From the NCBI GenBank assembly GCA_030540075.1, contig JAUNWX010000001.1, positions 1 to 64,000 of the forward strand: a DNA stretch of 64,000 nucleotides, in the 5' to 3' direction. Position numbers and translations under genes: made by a program. This DNA comes from Lachnospiraceae bacterium (GTDB lineage: Bacteria > Bacillota > Clostridia > Lachnospirales > Lachnospiraceae). Shown one piece after another: positions 53,407 to 62,697 of this stretch (its first letter is position 1; the number at the start of each line of letters is the position of its first letter). The notes beneath the pieces are model-generated. The model saw only the letters and a program-made list of their open reading frames with translations. It had not been told where the DNA came from and made no database searches.

Positions 53407-55230
53407 TTATTCCGAATCGAGCTTCAGTACCGACATAAACGCACTCTGCGGGATCTCGACATTACCGAACTGACGCATCCGGCGCTTACCTTCCTTCTGC
53501 TTCTCGAGCAGCTTCTTCTTACGGGAGATATCACCGCCATAGCACTTAGCGAGGACATCCTTTCGCATCGCGCGGATGTTCTCACGGGCGACGATCTGTC
53601 CGCCGATCGATGCCTGCAGCGGGATCTCGAAGAGCTGACGCGGGATCTCATTCTTCAGCTTCTCGCACATCTTCTTGCCACGCTCATACGCCGAATCCTT
53701 ATGGACGATGAAGCTCAGTGCATCGATGACCTGACGGTTGACCATGATATCCAGTTTCACCATCTTCGAGGTCTGGTAGCCCTTGAGCTCATAATCGTAG
53801 GATGCATAGCCCTTCGAACGGGACTTGATCGCATCGAAGAAATCATAGATGATTTCGTTCAGCGGCATCTCGTACTTCAGAATCGCACGGTTCGCCTCGA
53901 TGTACTCCGTACTCTTATATACGCCACGGCGATCCTGGCAGAGCTGCATGATGGCACCCATGAATTCCGGCGTCACCATGATCTCCACATCGACCACTGG
54001 CTCTTCGATATGATCGATCTCGGACGGATCCGGAAGGTTCGCCGGGTTTGACAGCTCCATCATCGTTCCGTCGGTCTTATACACATGGTAGACAACGGAT
54101 GGTGCCGTCGTCACCAGGTCGAGGTCATACTCTCTCTCCAGACGCTCCTGTACGACATCGAGGTGCAGAAGTCCGAGGAAGCCGCAGCGGAAACCGAAGC
54201 CGAGGGCCTGGGAGGTCTCCGGCTCATACTGAAGGGCCGCATCGTTCAGTTGCAGCTTTTCAAGGGCATCCCGGAGATCCGGATACTTCATCGTATCGGC
54301 CGGGTAGATACCGCAGTATACCATCGACTGCACCTGCTTATAGCCCGGCAGCGGTTCGGTCGCCGGATTCCGATCATCGGTCACCGTATCACCGACACGG
54401 GTATCACGGATATCCTTGATGGACGCTGTGATGTAACCAACCATACCGGCACTCAGCTCCGGGCACGGAATGAAACGGCCCGGTCCGAAATAGCCGACCT
54501 CGGTGACATCGAAGGCAGCACCGCTCGCCATCAGACGGATCCGGGTGCCGACCTTCACGGAGCCCTCCTTGATCCGGCAGAAAATGATAACACCACGGTA
54601 GTTATCATAGAGCGAATCGAAGATCAGCGCCTTCAGTGGCGCGTCCTTCGAGCCGGTCGGTGCCGGCAGCTTCTGCACGATGGCTTCCAGGACCTCCTCC
54701 ACATTTTCACCGGTCTTCGCCGAGATACGCGGCGCATCATGGGCTTCGATGCCGATGATGTCCTCGATTTCCTCTGCCACACGATCCGGATCGGCCGATG
54801 GAAGATCGATCTTATTGATCACCGGAAGGATCTCGAGATCATGATCGAGTGCCAGATAGGTATTTGCGAGCGTCTGTGCCTGAATTCCCTGCGTCGCATC
54901 GACGATAAGGATCGCACCATCGCAGGCTGCGAGCGAACGGGACACCTCGTAGTTGAAGTCCACATGGCCCGGGGTATCGATGAGATTAAAGATATACTCC
55001 TCCCCATCCTGTGCCTTATAGACGATACGGGTCGTCTGGGACTTGATCGTGATGCCACGCTCACGCTCGATGTCCATGTTATCGAGCACCTGTGACTGCA
55101 TCTCACGTGCCGTCAGCGTACCGGTCTTCTCGATGATCCGGTCTGCCAGCGTCGATTTACCATGATCGATATGCGCGATGATGCAAAAATTTCTGATTTT
55201 ACTCTGATCGATGTTTGTGATGTCTGCCAT
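53407..55230 (-). CDS. lepA: Elongation factor 4
   Basis: 607-residue translational GTPase that back-translocates or helps ribosome biogenesis. G1 [11 protein letters not shown]2 region [10 protein letters not shown]3 [17 protein letters not shown]4 NKIDLP, then domains II and III, and the LepA-specific C-terminal domain ([54 protein letters not shown]). The ATG at 55230 is chosen by homology with TAGGA upstream; the longer reading adds 28 residues unlike LepA. Confidence 0.98.
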   Translation of the reverse strand: MADITNIDQSKIRNFCIIAHIDHGKSTLADRIIEKTGTLTAREMQSQVLDNMDIERERGITIKSQTTRIVYKAQDGEEYIFNLIDTPGHVDFNYEVSRSLAACDGAILIVDATQGIQAQTLANTYLALDHDLEILPVINKIDLPSADPDRVAEEIEDIIGIEAHDAPRISAKTGENVEEVLEAIVQKLPAPTGSKDAPLKALIFDSLYDNYRGVIIFCRIKEGSVKVGTRIRLMASGAAFDVTEVGYFGPGRFIPCPELSAGMVGYITASIKDIRDTRVGDTVTDDRNPATEPLPGYKQVQSMVYCGIYPADTMKYPDLRDALEKLQLNDAALQYEPETSQALGFGFRCGFLGLLHLDVVQERLEREYDLDLVTTAPSVVYHVYKTDGTMMELSNPANLPDPSEIDHIEEPVVDVEIMVTPEFMGAIMQLCQDRRGVYKSTEYIEANRAILKYEMPLNEIIYDFFDAIKSRSKGYASYDYELKGYQTSKMVKLDIMVNRQVIDALSFIVHKDSAYERGKKMCEKLKNEIPRQLFEIPLQASIGGQIVARENIRAMRKDVLAKCYGGDISRKKKLLEKQKEGKRRMRQFGNVEIPQSAFMSVLKLDSE

Positions 55231-55294
55231 GTTCCTACCTATATAAATATAATTTCCGGGTACATCCCGGTTTTCTTGTATTTTCCGTGGAAAT

Positions 55295-55324
55295 ATACTA
55301 ACATACTCCTGCATCTTTTGCCAA
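55295..55324 (-). promoter_or_regulatory. lepA promoter
   Basis: TTGGCA (55319-55324), 18 bp, TAGTAT (55295-55300) on the minus strand. Confidence 0.65.
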
Positions 55325-55432
55325 CAGAATCCCGTAAAAGCAGGATTCGCTCATGGGTCCCTGAGGACCGGTATCCATGCCCGAACTGCTCCGACATCCG
55401 TGCAAAAGCCCGCAAAAACGTGCTTTTTCGAC

Positions 55433-55461
55433 TTGACACCGACGGTGGTTTTATATATGAT
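55433..55461 (+). promoter_or_regulatory. rpsT promoter
   Basis: TTGACA (55433-55438), 17 bp, TATGAT (55456-55461). The leader is about 90 nt and shows no clear S20-binding structure. The gene-free gap 55231-55557 contains the lepA and rpsT divergent promoters and a small GGTCC-CTGA-GGACC hairpin near 55356. Confidence 0.85.
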
Positions 55462-55557
55462 AGTTTAGCGTGTTTTCAAACTGTCCGTGTCCGGTATTTG
55501 AAAGCGCCGAGATCCGCTGGATCTCCACACGATATTTGAAGGAAAGGAGATTTCACA

Positions 55558-55821
55558 ATGGCAAACATTAAGTCCGCAAAGAAGAGAATTCTTGTAGCTC
55601 AGGCTAGAAACGAGCGTAACAAGGCTATTCGTTCTGAGGTTAAGACATACATCAAGAGAGTATACGCAGCAGTTGAGTCTGGCGATAAGGCAGCAGCTCA
55701 GGATGCTCTGAAGATGGCTCAGAAGAAGATTTGCATGGCACACAGCAAGGGCATCTATAAGGCAAACAACGCTTCCAGAAAGGTTGCTCACATCTCTAAG
55801 GCTGTCGCTTCCATGAACTAA
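55558..55821 (+). CDS. rpsT: 30S ribosomal protein S20
   Basis: 87 residues, very basic and helical: MANIKSAKKRILVAQARNER and GDKAAAQDALKMAQKKICMAH, then KGIYKANNASRKVAHISKAV, the standard S20 pattern. It binds 16S rRNA early in assembly. AAAGGAG precedes the ATG by 8 nt. Codon use is more biased (AAG, GCA/GCT, AGA) than in neighbours, as expected of a highly expressed gene. Two terminators follow. Confidence 0.99.
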   Translation: MANIKSAKKRILVAQARNERNKAIRSEVKTYIKRVYAAVESGDKAAAQDALKMAQKKICMAHSKGIYKANNASRKVAHISKAVASMN

Positions 55822-55835
55822 TTGCGCGAAGCGCA

Positions 55836-55866
55836 CAGAAATCATGTACAGGATTTCTGCTTTTTC
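55836..55866 (+). terminator. First rpsT terminator
   Basis: CAGAAATC / GATTTCTG stem then CTTTTTC, 15 bp after the stop. A small TGCGC-GAA-GCGCA hairpin precedes it. Confidence 0.85.
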
Positions 55867-55910
55867 AAGTCGTTCTTGAAAATAAATATTTGTAAGTAAC
55901 GTTACTCACA

Positions 55911-55946
55911 AAGCCCTGCGGTTAACCCACCGCAGGGTTTCTTTTA
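55911..55946 (+). terminator. Second rpsT terminator
   Basis: CCCTGCGGT / ACCGCAGGG stem then TTTCTTTTATT. A 12-bp palindrome AGTAACGTTACT sits between the two terminators (55895-55906). Confidence 0.85.
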
Positions 55947-55948
55947 TT

Positions 55949-56094
55949 CTGTTTAGCACATGGAAAACCCAGACACAAAACGAGCATGTATGGTCGCTTT
56001 TGGGTTTGGGTTTTTCATGTGGCCAAGTCGCGAAGCGACTCTGGCCAGCCTAGTCGAGATTTTGCGAAGCAAAATGGAGATTAGGGCTAAACAG
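55949..56094. other. 146-nt structured element with 9-bp closing stem and three hairpins
   Basis: CTGTTTAGC (55949-55957) is inverted at GCTAAACAG (56086-56094). Inside: a hairpin with 14-nt arms, ACATGGAAAACCCA (55958-55971) against TGGGTTTTTCATGT (56007-56020), one G-T pair; a second TGGCCA-AGTCGC-GAA-GCGACT-TGGCCA (56020-56047); and a third ATTTTGC-GAA-GCAAAAT (56059-56075). It overlaps the comEC stop codon by 8 bp. It could be a non-coding RNA or a miniature inverted-repeat element. Confidence 0.65.
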
Positions 56095-58543
56095 TCAGTC
56101 GAATCTCCCCCATCTTTCCGGTCTCGAGCATCTCTACGCCGTAGCGCTCAAGTCTCTCCCGCGTTTCTACGTGCGGGTGTCCGTAATCGTTCCCGACGCC
56201 GTAGCTGAGAATCGCATAGTCCGGCCGGAGGGCGGCGAGCAGCGCCTCCGAGCTGCTCGTATGGCTGCCATGATGGCCCGCCTTCAGTACATCGATCTTC
56301 GGGTAGCCTGCATTGGCTTCCCACAGTGCCGCGAGCATCTGCTGCTCACAGGCTTCGTCCATATCCCCCGTAAACAGCATCTGAAAATCCGGCGCGTGGA
56401 GAAGCATCCCGATCGAGTGATCGTTTGCGGCCTCCAGCTTCGCCGTCCCCGCCGGATAGTATCCGCGGATTTCCACCTCACCGAGGGCAATGCTGTCGCC
56501 CTGTCCGAAGTACCGGATCTGCACATCCCGTGCAGCCGCTGCGTCCCGAAGCGCATCATAACGCGCATCCTGCACGGCCACCCGCGGAAGCAGCAGCTCT
56601 CCGATGGATATCTTCGGTTCCTCCTCGAGGAGATACAGTATCCCGGAATAGTGGTCTGCATCGCAGTGTGTGATCAACGCGAGGTCGATGTGTTCGATGC
56701 CCTGCGACTCAAGATACGGGACCAGTACATTTTCGCCGAGGCGCTGGTTGCTTGTTGAACCACCATCGACGCTCATCACGAGTCCCTGATTCCGCAGGAT
56801 GAAGCCATCCCCCTGTCCGACATCCAGCGCCGTGATTTCCAGCCCCTGCGGCTGCTTCGCCGGAAGGCACAGCAGCGAAAGGACCAGCGGCAGCACGATG
56901 CATGGCAATGGCAGTCTGGAGCGCTCCGATGTCTTCCACTCCGCGAGGGTCCATGTCACGAAGCCGAGCGCCGTATAATAGAGAAGGATGCTGTGCATCG
57001 ACGGTCGGCCGAGCAGCAGTGAGCTGTACGGAAGTGTGGCGCAGCGCATACAGAGAAGTGTATACAGTCGCAGGATCCAGTGTCCGCCACCGATGGCGAT
57101 GGTCGCGAGCTTCTCTGACAGCGCGAAGAGTCCGACTCCGAAAACGCCGCTGTAGATCACACAGCCCATCAGTGGCAGTACGATGAGGTTCAGGAAGATT
57201 CCGTAGAACGGGAAGCGAAAATAGTGAAACAGAATCACCGGCAGCGTCAGAAGCTGCAGATAAAATGAGATCCACAGGCCCGCGAGCAGCGGATGCTTCG
57301 GTGCCGGAAGGGCATGGCTGAGACCGATGGCGAGCACAGCGAGGAAGCTCAGCTGGAAGCCGGCACTGAACAGCATGAACGGCTCCTTCCATAAGAGAAA
57401 GAGTGCAGCCGCAGCCATCGCCGTCAGCATATCGTAGCTTCGTCCGACGGCCGCGCCGAGGAAGCGGAGAAGCAGCATCAGCACCGCCCGGAGAGCCGAT
57501 CCGGAGCAGCCCGTCAGGATCCCGTAGGATACGATCAGAAGGGCAGCGACGATGCCGGATGCGGCCTTGCTTCTGCCGAAACGCCGCAGCAGCTCATAGA
57601 CACCGAGGCCCAGAATCGACAGATGCAGGCCAGAGACGGCGAGGATATGGGCGATGCCGTTTTCCTGATAGAGGGATCGGATATCTTCATCCATCGCCGA
57701 TTTGTCTCCCGTCAGCAGTGCGCGGTAAATGCCGGCGTCCTGCGGCGGCAGCAGCTGATCGAGGATCGTCCCCATCCGAAGCCGGAGCGCCTGCAGCCCT
57801 CGTGCAAAGGGCTTCGGATCCCCTCCGATGACCCGAAAGGAGGTGCCGTACATCGAACCATGCACGGATATCGTCCGATAGTACAGACGAAAATCAAACT
57901 GTCCCTCGTTCCGCGCTGCTTCCGCCGGTGAGATCTTTCCATAAACTTCGATCTGCTCTCCCGGCAGCGGACGATGTGCGTCCAGAGAATCCTCTGCTTT
58001 CGGATCCTCGTCCCGCTTTTCCGGGTAAGCGCAGATCTGGGCTGTCCGACGGTCCCCTCCCCGCCATCCTGCCTGTGCTGCTTCATCCTCTGCTTCCAGA
58101 TAAACGAGAATCGTTCCGACCGGCTGATCATAGCGCGCCCGCATCACCGCGGTGGCCGAAGCCGGCAGGGTATCCCGCGTACCGTACGCGCTCGACAGCA
58201 GCGCGTTTCGCACGCGCAGCTTCGCCTTTCCCGCAGCCTCCGTATATTCCTGTACTTCTCCGCGCAGGCACACCTTCATCCCGCCGAAGATACGGATCCT
58301 CTCCTCCGAACGCTGAAATGCGCGGGCAGACAGCTGGTAGCGCAGGCCCCCGGCGAGGAGCAGCACAAATAAGAGTGCGAGCGCACTCTTCCGAAGCGTT
58401 TTCTTTTTGATCCCATGGAAAACGAGGCATGCGAACAGAATTCCCGCAGCCCCTCTCAGAACGAAACCACATTCCCCGGCAGATACGCACACTCCAAGTA
58501 CATACACCACGGCCATCAGAAGAAGCGGTCGTTTCACATTCAT
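56087..58543 (-). CDS. comEC: ComEC/Rec2 family competence/DNA internalisation protein
   Basis: 818-residue ComEC, the membrane channel for single-stranded DNA uptake. N-terminal membrane helices with the DUF4131/OB part (1 to about 210), the Competence domain with some ten helices (about 240-520: YRALLTGDKSAMDEDIRSLYQENGIAHILAVSGLHLSI), and a C-terminal metallo-beta-lactamase-like domain (about 565-818: ALDVGQGDGFILR, THCDADHYSGI, AGHHGSHTSSSEALL). All motifs appear intact. Its ribosome binding site is weak. The end reads into the structured element at 55949. Confidence 0.95.
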   Translation of the reverse strand: MNVKRPLLLMAVVYVLGVCVSAGECGFVLRGAAGILFACLVFHGIKKKTLRKSALALLFVLLLAGGLRYQLSARAFQRSEERIRIFGGMKVCLRGEVQEYTEAAGKAKLRVRNALLSSAYGTRDTLPASATAVMRARYDQPVGTILVYLEAEDEAAQAGWRGGDRRTAQICAYPEKRDEDPKAEDSLDAHRPLPGEQIEVYGKISPAEAARNEGQFDFRLYYRTISVHGSMYGTSFRVIGGDPKPFARGLQALRLRMGTILDQLLPPQDAGIYRALLTGDKSAMDEDIRSLYQENGIAHILAVSGLHLSILGLGVYELLRRFGRSKAASGIVAALLIVSYGILTGCSGSALRAVLMLLLRFLGAAVGRSYDMLTAMAAAALFLLWKEPFMLFSAGFQLSFLAVLAIGLSHALPAPKHPLLAGLWISFYLQLLTLPVILFHYFRFPFYGIFLNLIVLPLMGCVIYSGVFGVGLFALSEKLATIAIGGGHWILRLYTLLCMRCATLPYSSLLLGRPSMHSILLYYTALGFVTWTLAEWKTSERSRLPLPCIVLPLVLSLLCLPAKQPQGLEITALDVGQGDGFILRNQGLVMSVDGGSTSNQRLGENVLVPYLESQGIEHIDLALITHCDADHYSGILYLLEEEPKISIGELLLPRVAVQDARYDALRDAAAARDVQIRYFGQGDSIALGEVEIRGYYPAGTAKLEAANDHSIGMLLHAPDFQMLFTGDMDEACEQQMLAALWEANAGYPKIDVLKAGHHGSHTSSSEALLAALRPDYAILSYGVGNDYGHPHVETRERLERYGVEMLETGKMGEIRLTV

Positions 58544-58559
58544 AAGAGCATCATAACAG

Positions 58560-58592
58560 AAGAGGCCGGACCCATCAAGGTCCGACCTCCTT
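58560..58592 (-). terminator. Terminator-like hairpin between degV and comEC
   Basis: Minus-strand stem GAGGTCGGACC / GGGTCCGGCCTC with a TTGAT loop, then TTCTGTT; the U-run is weak, so partial read-through into comEC is likely. Confidence 0.65.
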
Positions 58593-58692
58593 CATTTTCA
58601 TGATATTTTACGGATACATCTGCATTTCTGTCGAAGTCACGCTGCACACTTCACTGCGATATCCCGACATGCGCTATACAGATGGTCTCGTC

Positions 58693-59586
58693 TTACGCTT
58701 CGATGAGCTCGACCGGACGTTCGATCACGGCTGCGCCCAGTCCGTCCTGGCCGATGTGGCAGGAAATCAGTAGCGAAAGCGGTCGAACGGCAATCTCCGG
58801 ATTCAGTCGATCCGGGAAGGCTTCCTTCAGCTCCTCTGCGAAATCGGCCGCCTGCTCCGGATTATCCGTATAGGCGATCGCGACATAACAGTTCTTCATC
58901 TCCGGATCGCCGAGACGACCTTCCAGCTCGCTCTTCAGTCCCTTGATGATCGCATCCTTCACCTGACGGGTCGTCCGCACCTTCGTGTAGGAATCGAGCT
59001 TTCCGCCGTTTGTGATGCCGAGCACCGGCTTGATATGAAGCAGTGTGCCGATGGCAGCGGCCACCGGTGTGATGCGTCCGCCCTTCTTCAGGTACTTCAG
59101 TGTATCCACACCGACATAAATCTGGTTCTGCTCCGCATCACGGTTCAGGATGTCGCAGATCTGCTGTCCATCATAGCCGCGTGCAGCGAGCTCCGTCGCG
59201 AAGATCGCGACCTGACGCTGTACGACCGATACCCCACGATCGTCCGGTACGAAGACACGTCCCTCGTACTTCTCGTCCTGGGCCAGCATCATCGCCGTCT
59301 GTGTCGAGCCGGACAGTCCCGAGCTCAGCGGCACATGCACGATCTGGTCGCAGGTCTCGAGGAGTTCGTCCCAGACCTTCATCACATCCTCCATGCTCGG
59401 CTGCGATGTCGCGATGTCATGATCATTCTTCAGCTTTTCGAAGAACTCTTCTCTTGTAAGGTTGATGTTTTCGTAATATTCCTGATCATCGATCCGGAAA
59501 GGCATCGGAACGACACGGATGCCGAGCTCTGCACTCTCCTGTGGTGTGATACCACTACCGGAATCAGTTGAAACGCCAACGTTCAT
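58693..59586 (-). CDS. DegV family fatty-acid-binding protein
   Basis: 297 residues. DegV proteins bind a fatty acid (FakB-type) and present it to kinase FakA. Sequence marks: VGVSTDSGSGITPQESAELGIRVVPM, the middle VHVPLSSGLSGSTQTAMML (fatty-acid carboxylate loop, about 88-107), and GRITPVAAAIGTLLHIKPVLGITNGGKL. The C-terminal end has SLLISCHIGQDGLGA. No fakA is in the window. GAGGT precedes the ATG. Confidence 0.94.
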   Translation of the reverse strand: MNVGVSTDSGSGITPQESAELGIRVVPMPFRIDDQEYYENINLTREEFFEKLKNDHDIATSQPSMEDVMKVWDELLETCDQIVHVPLSSGLSGSTQTAMMLAQDEKYEGRVFVPDDRGVSVVQRQVAIFATELAARGYDGQQICDILNRDAEQNQIYVGVDTLKYLKKGGRITPVAAAIGTLLHIKPVLGITNGGKLDSYTKVRTTRQVKDAIIKGLKSELEGRLGDPEMKNCYVAIAYTDNPEQAADFAEELKEAFPDRLNPEIAVRPLSLLISCHIGQDGLGAAVIERPVELIEA

Positions 59587-59657
59587 ATATATTTACCTCA
59601 AACTCTCTGTACAGTGCCGTGAGGCCGAAGCCGGACGGCACGGCAGCTCAGCAGCGC

Positions 59658-61205
59658 TTACTTTTCAACGATGAGAGACTTACCGCTCATCTCCTCCGGC
59701 TGCGGGATCTCCATCATCTGGAGCAGTGTCGGTGCGATATCGCAGAGTGCGCCACCCTCACGAAGCTTCCAGTTCGGATTCGAATTGATCAGAATGAACG
59801 GAACCGGATTCGTGGTATGTGCGGTCCATGGCTCGCCGGTCTCATAGTTGATCATCATGTCGGCATTACCATGATCGGCGACGATCATCATCTGACCGCC
59901 GACCTCCTTGATGGCATCGACAACCTCTCCGACGGCATGATCCACCACCTCGATGGCCTTTACAGCCGCTGGAATCACACCGGTATGACCGACCATATCC
60001 GGGTTTGCGAAGTTTGCGATGATCATGTCATACTTCCCGGACTTGATCGCCTCCACCAGCTTCTCACACACCTCAGGGCAGGACATCTGCGGCTTCAGAT
60101 CATAGGTCGGAACGTCCTTCGGAGACGGAACGAGGATACGATCCTCACCGGCATTCGGCTCCTCGACGCCACCGTTAAAGAAGAAGGTAACGTGTGCATA
60201 CTTCTCGGTCTCTGCGATACGAAGCTGCTTTAAACCAAGCGATGCAACATACTCACCGAGGGTCTTCGTGATACTCTGCTTCGGGAATGCGATCTGCTTG
60301 TTCGGGATGGTCGCATCATAATCGGTGAAGCATACAAACGTAGTATCGAGACGCTTTCCTCTCTCGAAAAAGCTGAACTCATCATCACAGAAGCAGTGGG
60401 TCATCTCACGTGCACGGTCCGGACGGAAGTTGAAGAAGATGCAGGAATCACCATCCTGAATCAGATGTCTCGGAGCGCCCTCCTTCTCGATCACGCACGG
60501 AACCACGAACTCATCGTATACCTTCTCATCATAGGAGCTCTGCATAGCCTCGGATACGGACGCGAAGTGGTGACCGATTCCCTTCGTCATCGCATCGTAT
60601 GCCTTCTCGACACGATCGTAGTTCTTATCACGATCCATCGCATAGTAACGGCCGGAGATCATCGCGATCTCACCGACACCGAGCTCTGCCATCTTCGCCT
60701 CGACCTCCTCGAGGAATGCCTTACCGGAATCTGGTGGTGTATCACGACCATCGAGGAAGGCATAGAGATATACCTTCGTTAAGCCATGACGCTTCGCGAG
60801 CTCGAGAAGGCCGAAGATATGCTCGAGGTGAGAATGTACACCGCCGTTTGAAACGAGACCCATCAGGTTCAGTGCGGAGTCGTTCTTCTTGCAGTTTTCA
60901 ACCGCTGCCACGAGCTCTGCATTCGTAAAGAAATCGCCGTCCTGGATGGACTTCGTGATTCTTGTGAGATCCTGGTAAACGATACGGCCGGCACCCATAT
61001 TCATGTGGCCTACCTCGGAGTTACCCATCTGACCGTCCGGAAGACCTACATACAGTCCGGAAGCCTGACCCTCTACGAACGGATACTCCTTCTCAAGTCG
61101 ATCCATCACCGGAGTCTCCGCCATCGCAATCGCATTTCCCTCTGGATTCGGATTGATACCATATCCATCAAGAATCATCAGTAAAACTGGTTTCTTCTCT
61201 GTCAT
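59658..61205 (-). CDS. gpmI: 2,3-bisphosphoglycerate-independent phosphoglycerate mutase
   Basis: 515-residue iPGM, converting 3- to 2-phosphoglycerate with two metal ions. LMILDGYGINPNPEGNA start with metal-binding Asp, catalytic serine in GQMGNSEVGHMNMGAG (near 63), SNGGVHSHLEH, FLDGRDTPP, NFRPDRARE, and the C-terminal DHGNADMMINYETGEPWTAHTTNPVPF with metal ligands. The ATG at 61205 has AAGGTGG upstream; a GTG three codons earlier is possible. Confidence 0.97.
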   Translation of the reverse strand: MTEKKPVLLMILDGYGINPNPEGNAIAMAETPVMDRLEKEYPFVEGQASGLYVGLPDGQMGNSEVGHMNMGAGRIVYQDLTRITKSIQDGDFFTNAELVAAVENCKKNDSALNLMGLVSNGGVHSHLEHIFGLLELAKRHGLTKVYLYAFLDGRDTPPDSGKAFLEEVEAKMAELGVGEIAMISGRYYAMDRDKNYDRVEKAYDAMTKGIGHHFASVSEAMQSSYDEKVYDEFVVPCVIEKEGAPRHLIQDGDSCIFFNFRPDRAREMTHCFCDDEFSFFERGKRLDTTFVCFTDYDATIPNKQIAFPKQSITKTLGEYVASLGLKQLRIAETEKYAHVTFFFNGGVEEPNAGEDRILVPSPKDVPTYDLKPQMSCPEVCEKLVEAIKSGKYDMIIANFANPDMVGHTGVIPAAVKAIEVVDHAVGEVVDAIKEVGGQMMIVADHGNADMMINYETGEPWTAHTTNPVPFILINSNPNWKLREGGALCDIAPTLLQMMEIPQPEEMSGKSLIVEK

Positions 61206-61257
61206 AACTGCCACCTTCTATTTCTATCCTTCAACATCAACACGGGGTTTCAATGAC

Positions 61258-61280
61258 GCTTAAAAATGAAGCTTTTAAGC
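61258..61280 (-). promoter_or_regulatory. Inverted repeat in the gpmI leader
   Basis: GCTTAAAA-ATGAAGC-TTTTAAGC, 8-bp perfect arms, located between the promoter (TTGACG 61317-61322, 17 bp, TAAACT 61294-61299, minus strand) and the start codon. Confidence 0.45.
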
Positions 61281-61302
61281 CATAATCGTTTGTAGTTTAT
61301 AC

Positions 61303-61339
61303 CAAAAGGAGGGCATCGTCAACGACTCTGCCCTCCCTT
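61303..61339 (-). terminator. Terminator of the rubrerythrin gene
   Basis: Minus-strand stem GGAGGGCA / TGCCCTCC with TTTTGG after it; its loop holds the -35 box of the gpmI promoter. Confidence 0.7.
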
Positions 61340-61385
61340 TGTTAAAAAATATACAATACCATTTCACGTGGTTTTTATTACTATA

Positions 61386-61934
61386 TTAACCGAAGTATCT
61401 CTTGAGAAGACCGGCAAATGCCTTACCGTGTCTTGCCTCGTCACGTGCCATCTCATGAACGGTATCATGGATCGCATCGAGGTTCAGCTCCTTCGCGCGC
61501 TTTGCAAGGTCTACCTTACCAGCGGTTGCACCGTTCTCTGCAGCGACACGTACCGTGAGGTTCTCCTTGGTGGATGGGGAAACGACCTCACCGAGAAGCT
61601 CAGCAAACTTCGCTGCGTGCTCAGCCTCTTCAAATGCAGCGGTCTTGTAGTACTCGCCGATCTCCGGGTAACCCTCACGGAATGCCGCTCTGGACATCGC
61701 AAGATACATACCGACCTCGGTGCACTCGCCCTCGAAGTTTGCACGCAGATCCGCCTTGATATCCTCGCGGACATCACTTGCCACACCGATCACATGCTCT
61801 GCAGCCCAGGTCATCTCCTCTTCCTGCTCTACGAACTTATCTGCCGGAACATGGCATACCGGACACTCCTCTGGCGGAACCTCTCCCTTATAAACATAAC
61901 CACATACGGAACATACCCAAGTCTTTACCTTCAT
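61386..61934 (-). CDS. Reverse rubrerythrin (rubredoxin domain first)
   Basis: 182-residue peroxide-scavenging protein. N-terminal rubredoxin: [10 protein letters not shown] and CPVC with four iron-binding cysteines (8-27). Then a four-helix ferritin-like domain with glutamates in [24 protein letters not shown] and [13 protein letters not shown], giving the di-iron ligands. The order is reversed compared with classical rubrerythrin and is known as revRbr in Clostridia, where PerR controls it. AAGGAG precedes the ATG, and the PerR-like gene lies 130 bp upstream. Confidence 0.95.
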   Translation of the reverse strand: MKVKTWVCSVCGYVYKGEVPPEECPVCHVPADKFVEQEEEMTWAAEHVIGVASDVREDIKADLRANFEGECTEVGMYLAMSRAAFREGYPEIGEYYKTAAFEEAEHAAKFAELLGEVVSPSTKENLTVRVAAENGATAGKVDLAKRAKELNLDAIHDTVHEMARDEARHGKAFAGLLKRYFG

Positions 61935-62064
61935 GATTCATTCTCCTTTTTAAATGAGCAGCTTCTGCTGCATAATTTTTACGTTTATCCGTTCTTACTC
62001 CATTCGCTGCCGATGCGCGCGAACACCGGTCACTTCCATCGTGTCCTCATCTCTTCGCGCCGAA

Positions 62065-62493
62065 TCATCCGAGCGTCTCAGCCGCAGATTCCTCTGCTTC
62101 ACCCTGCAGCGCATCTCCTGCTGTACAGCAGCGCTCACAGATCCCATGAAATACCAGATCATGGCCGGTGACGATGCCCGGCACATGCCGTGCTGCCTCT
62201 TCATCCAGTGTCTCTGCTTCCGGCATCGGTACATCGAAGACGCCGCCACAGCGGTCACATACGAAGTGCACATGCTTTTCTGCATTCGGATCGAAATGAT
62301 CCGCACCGGATACGAAGCTCAGCTTTTGAATCGTACCGTTCTTCGCAAGAAGCTTCAGATTACGGTAGACGGTTGCCAGGCTGATGTTCGGATCCCGGTC
62401 ACGAAGCTCTGCAAAAATCACATCCGCCGTCGGATGATCCTTATGCCCGCTTAGCTGATCGAGGACTTCCTCGCGCTGTCTCGAATAATTCAT
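62065..62493 (-). CDS. perR: PerR/Fur-family transcriptional regulator
   Basis: 142 residues. Winged helix with HPTADVIFAELRDRDPNISLATVYRNLKLL (20-49, recognition helix), the RFD-like GADHFDPNAEKHVHFVC, and two CxxC zinc pairs (CDRC near 80; CERC near 119). The Asp in GVFDVP occupies the PerR-type position instead of the Glu more usual in Fur, so peroxide sensing is favoured. The gene just downstream for a peroxide-reducing rubrerythrin supports this. The ATG at 62493 has TTAGGAG 6 nt upstream. Own operators are seen upstream. Confidence 0.88.
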   Translation of the reverse strand: MNYSRQREEVLDQLSGHKDHPTADVIFAELRDRDPNISLATVYRNLKLLAKNGTIQKLSFVSGADHFDPNAEKHVHFVCDRCGGVFDVPMPEAETLDEEAARHVPGIVTGHDLVFHGICERCCTAGDALQGEAEESAAETLG

Positions 62494-62516
62494 CGTGACT
62501 CCTAACAGTGAATTCA

Positions 62517-62539
62517 AAATCAATAACTATTATTGATTT
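62517..62539 (-). promoter_or_regulatory. Perfect 23-bp operator palindrome of perR
   Basis: AAATCAATAA-CTA-TTATTGATTT, located around the predicted start of transcription. AT-rich with a TTATT core, as in Per/Fur boxes. Confidence 0.65.
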
Positions 62540-62545
62540 ATCTAT

Positions 62546-62592
62546 ATTTTACTCCTTTCAAACGGATTCGTCAAGCAAAATCGATAATTATT
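62546..62592 (-). promoter_or_regulatory. perR promoter with upstream Fur/Per-like box
   Basis: TTGACG (62569-62574), 17 bp, TAAAAT (62546-62551) on the minus strand. GATAATTATTTTC (62580-62592) upstream of the -35 box is a 10-of-13 palindrome of Fur/PerR type. Confidence 0.65.
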
Positions 62593-62697
62593 TTCAATTT
62601 ATTTCACAGTGGCTTTTTCCTCCCCACCGTCTTATAATAGGAACGACTTCGGTCAGACAAATCGCTTCATACTTATAAAGATGTAAGGAGATATATC

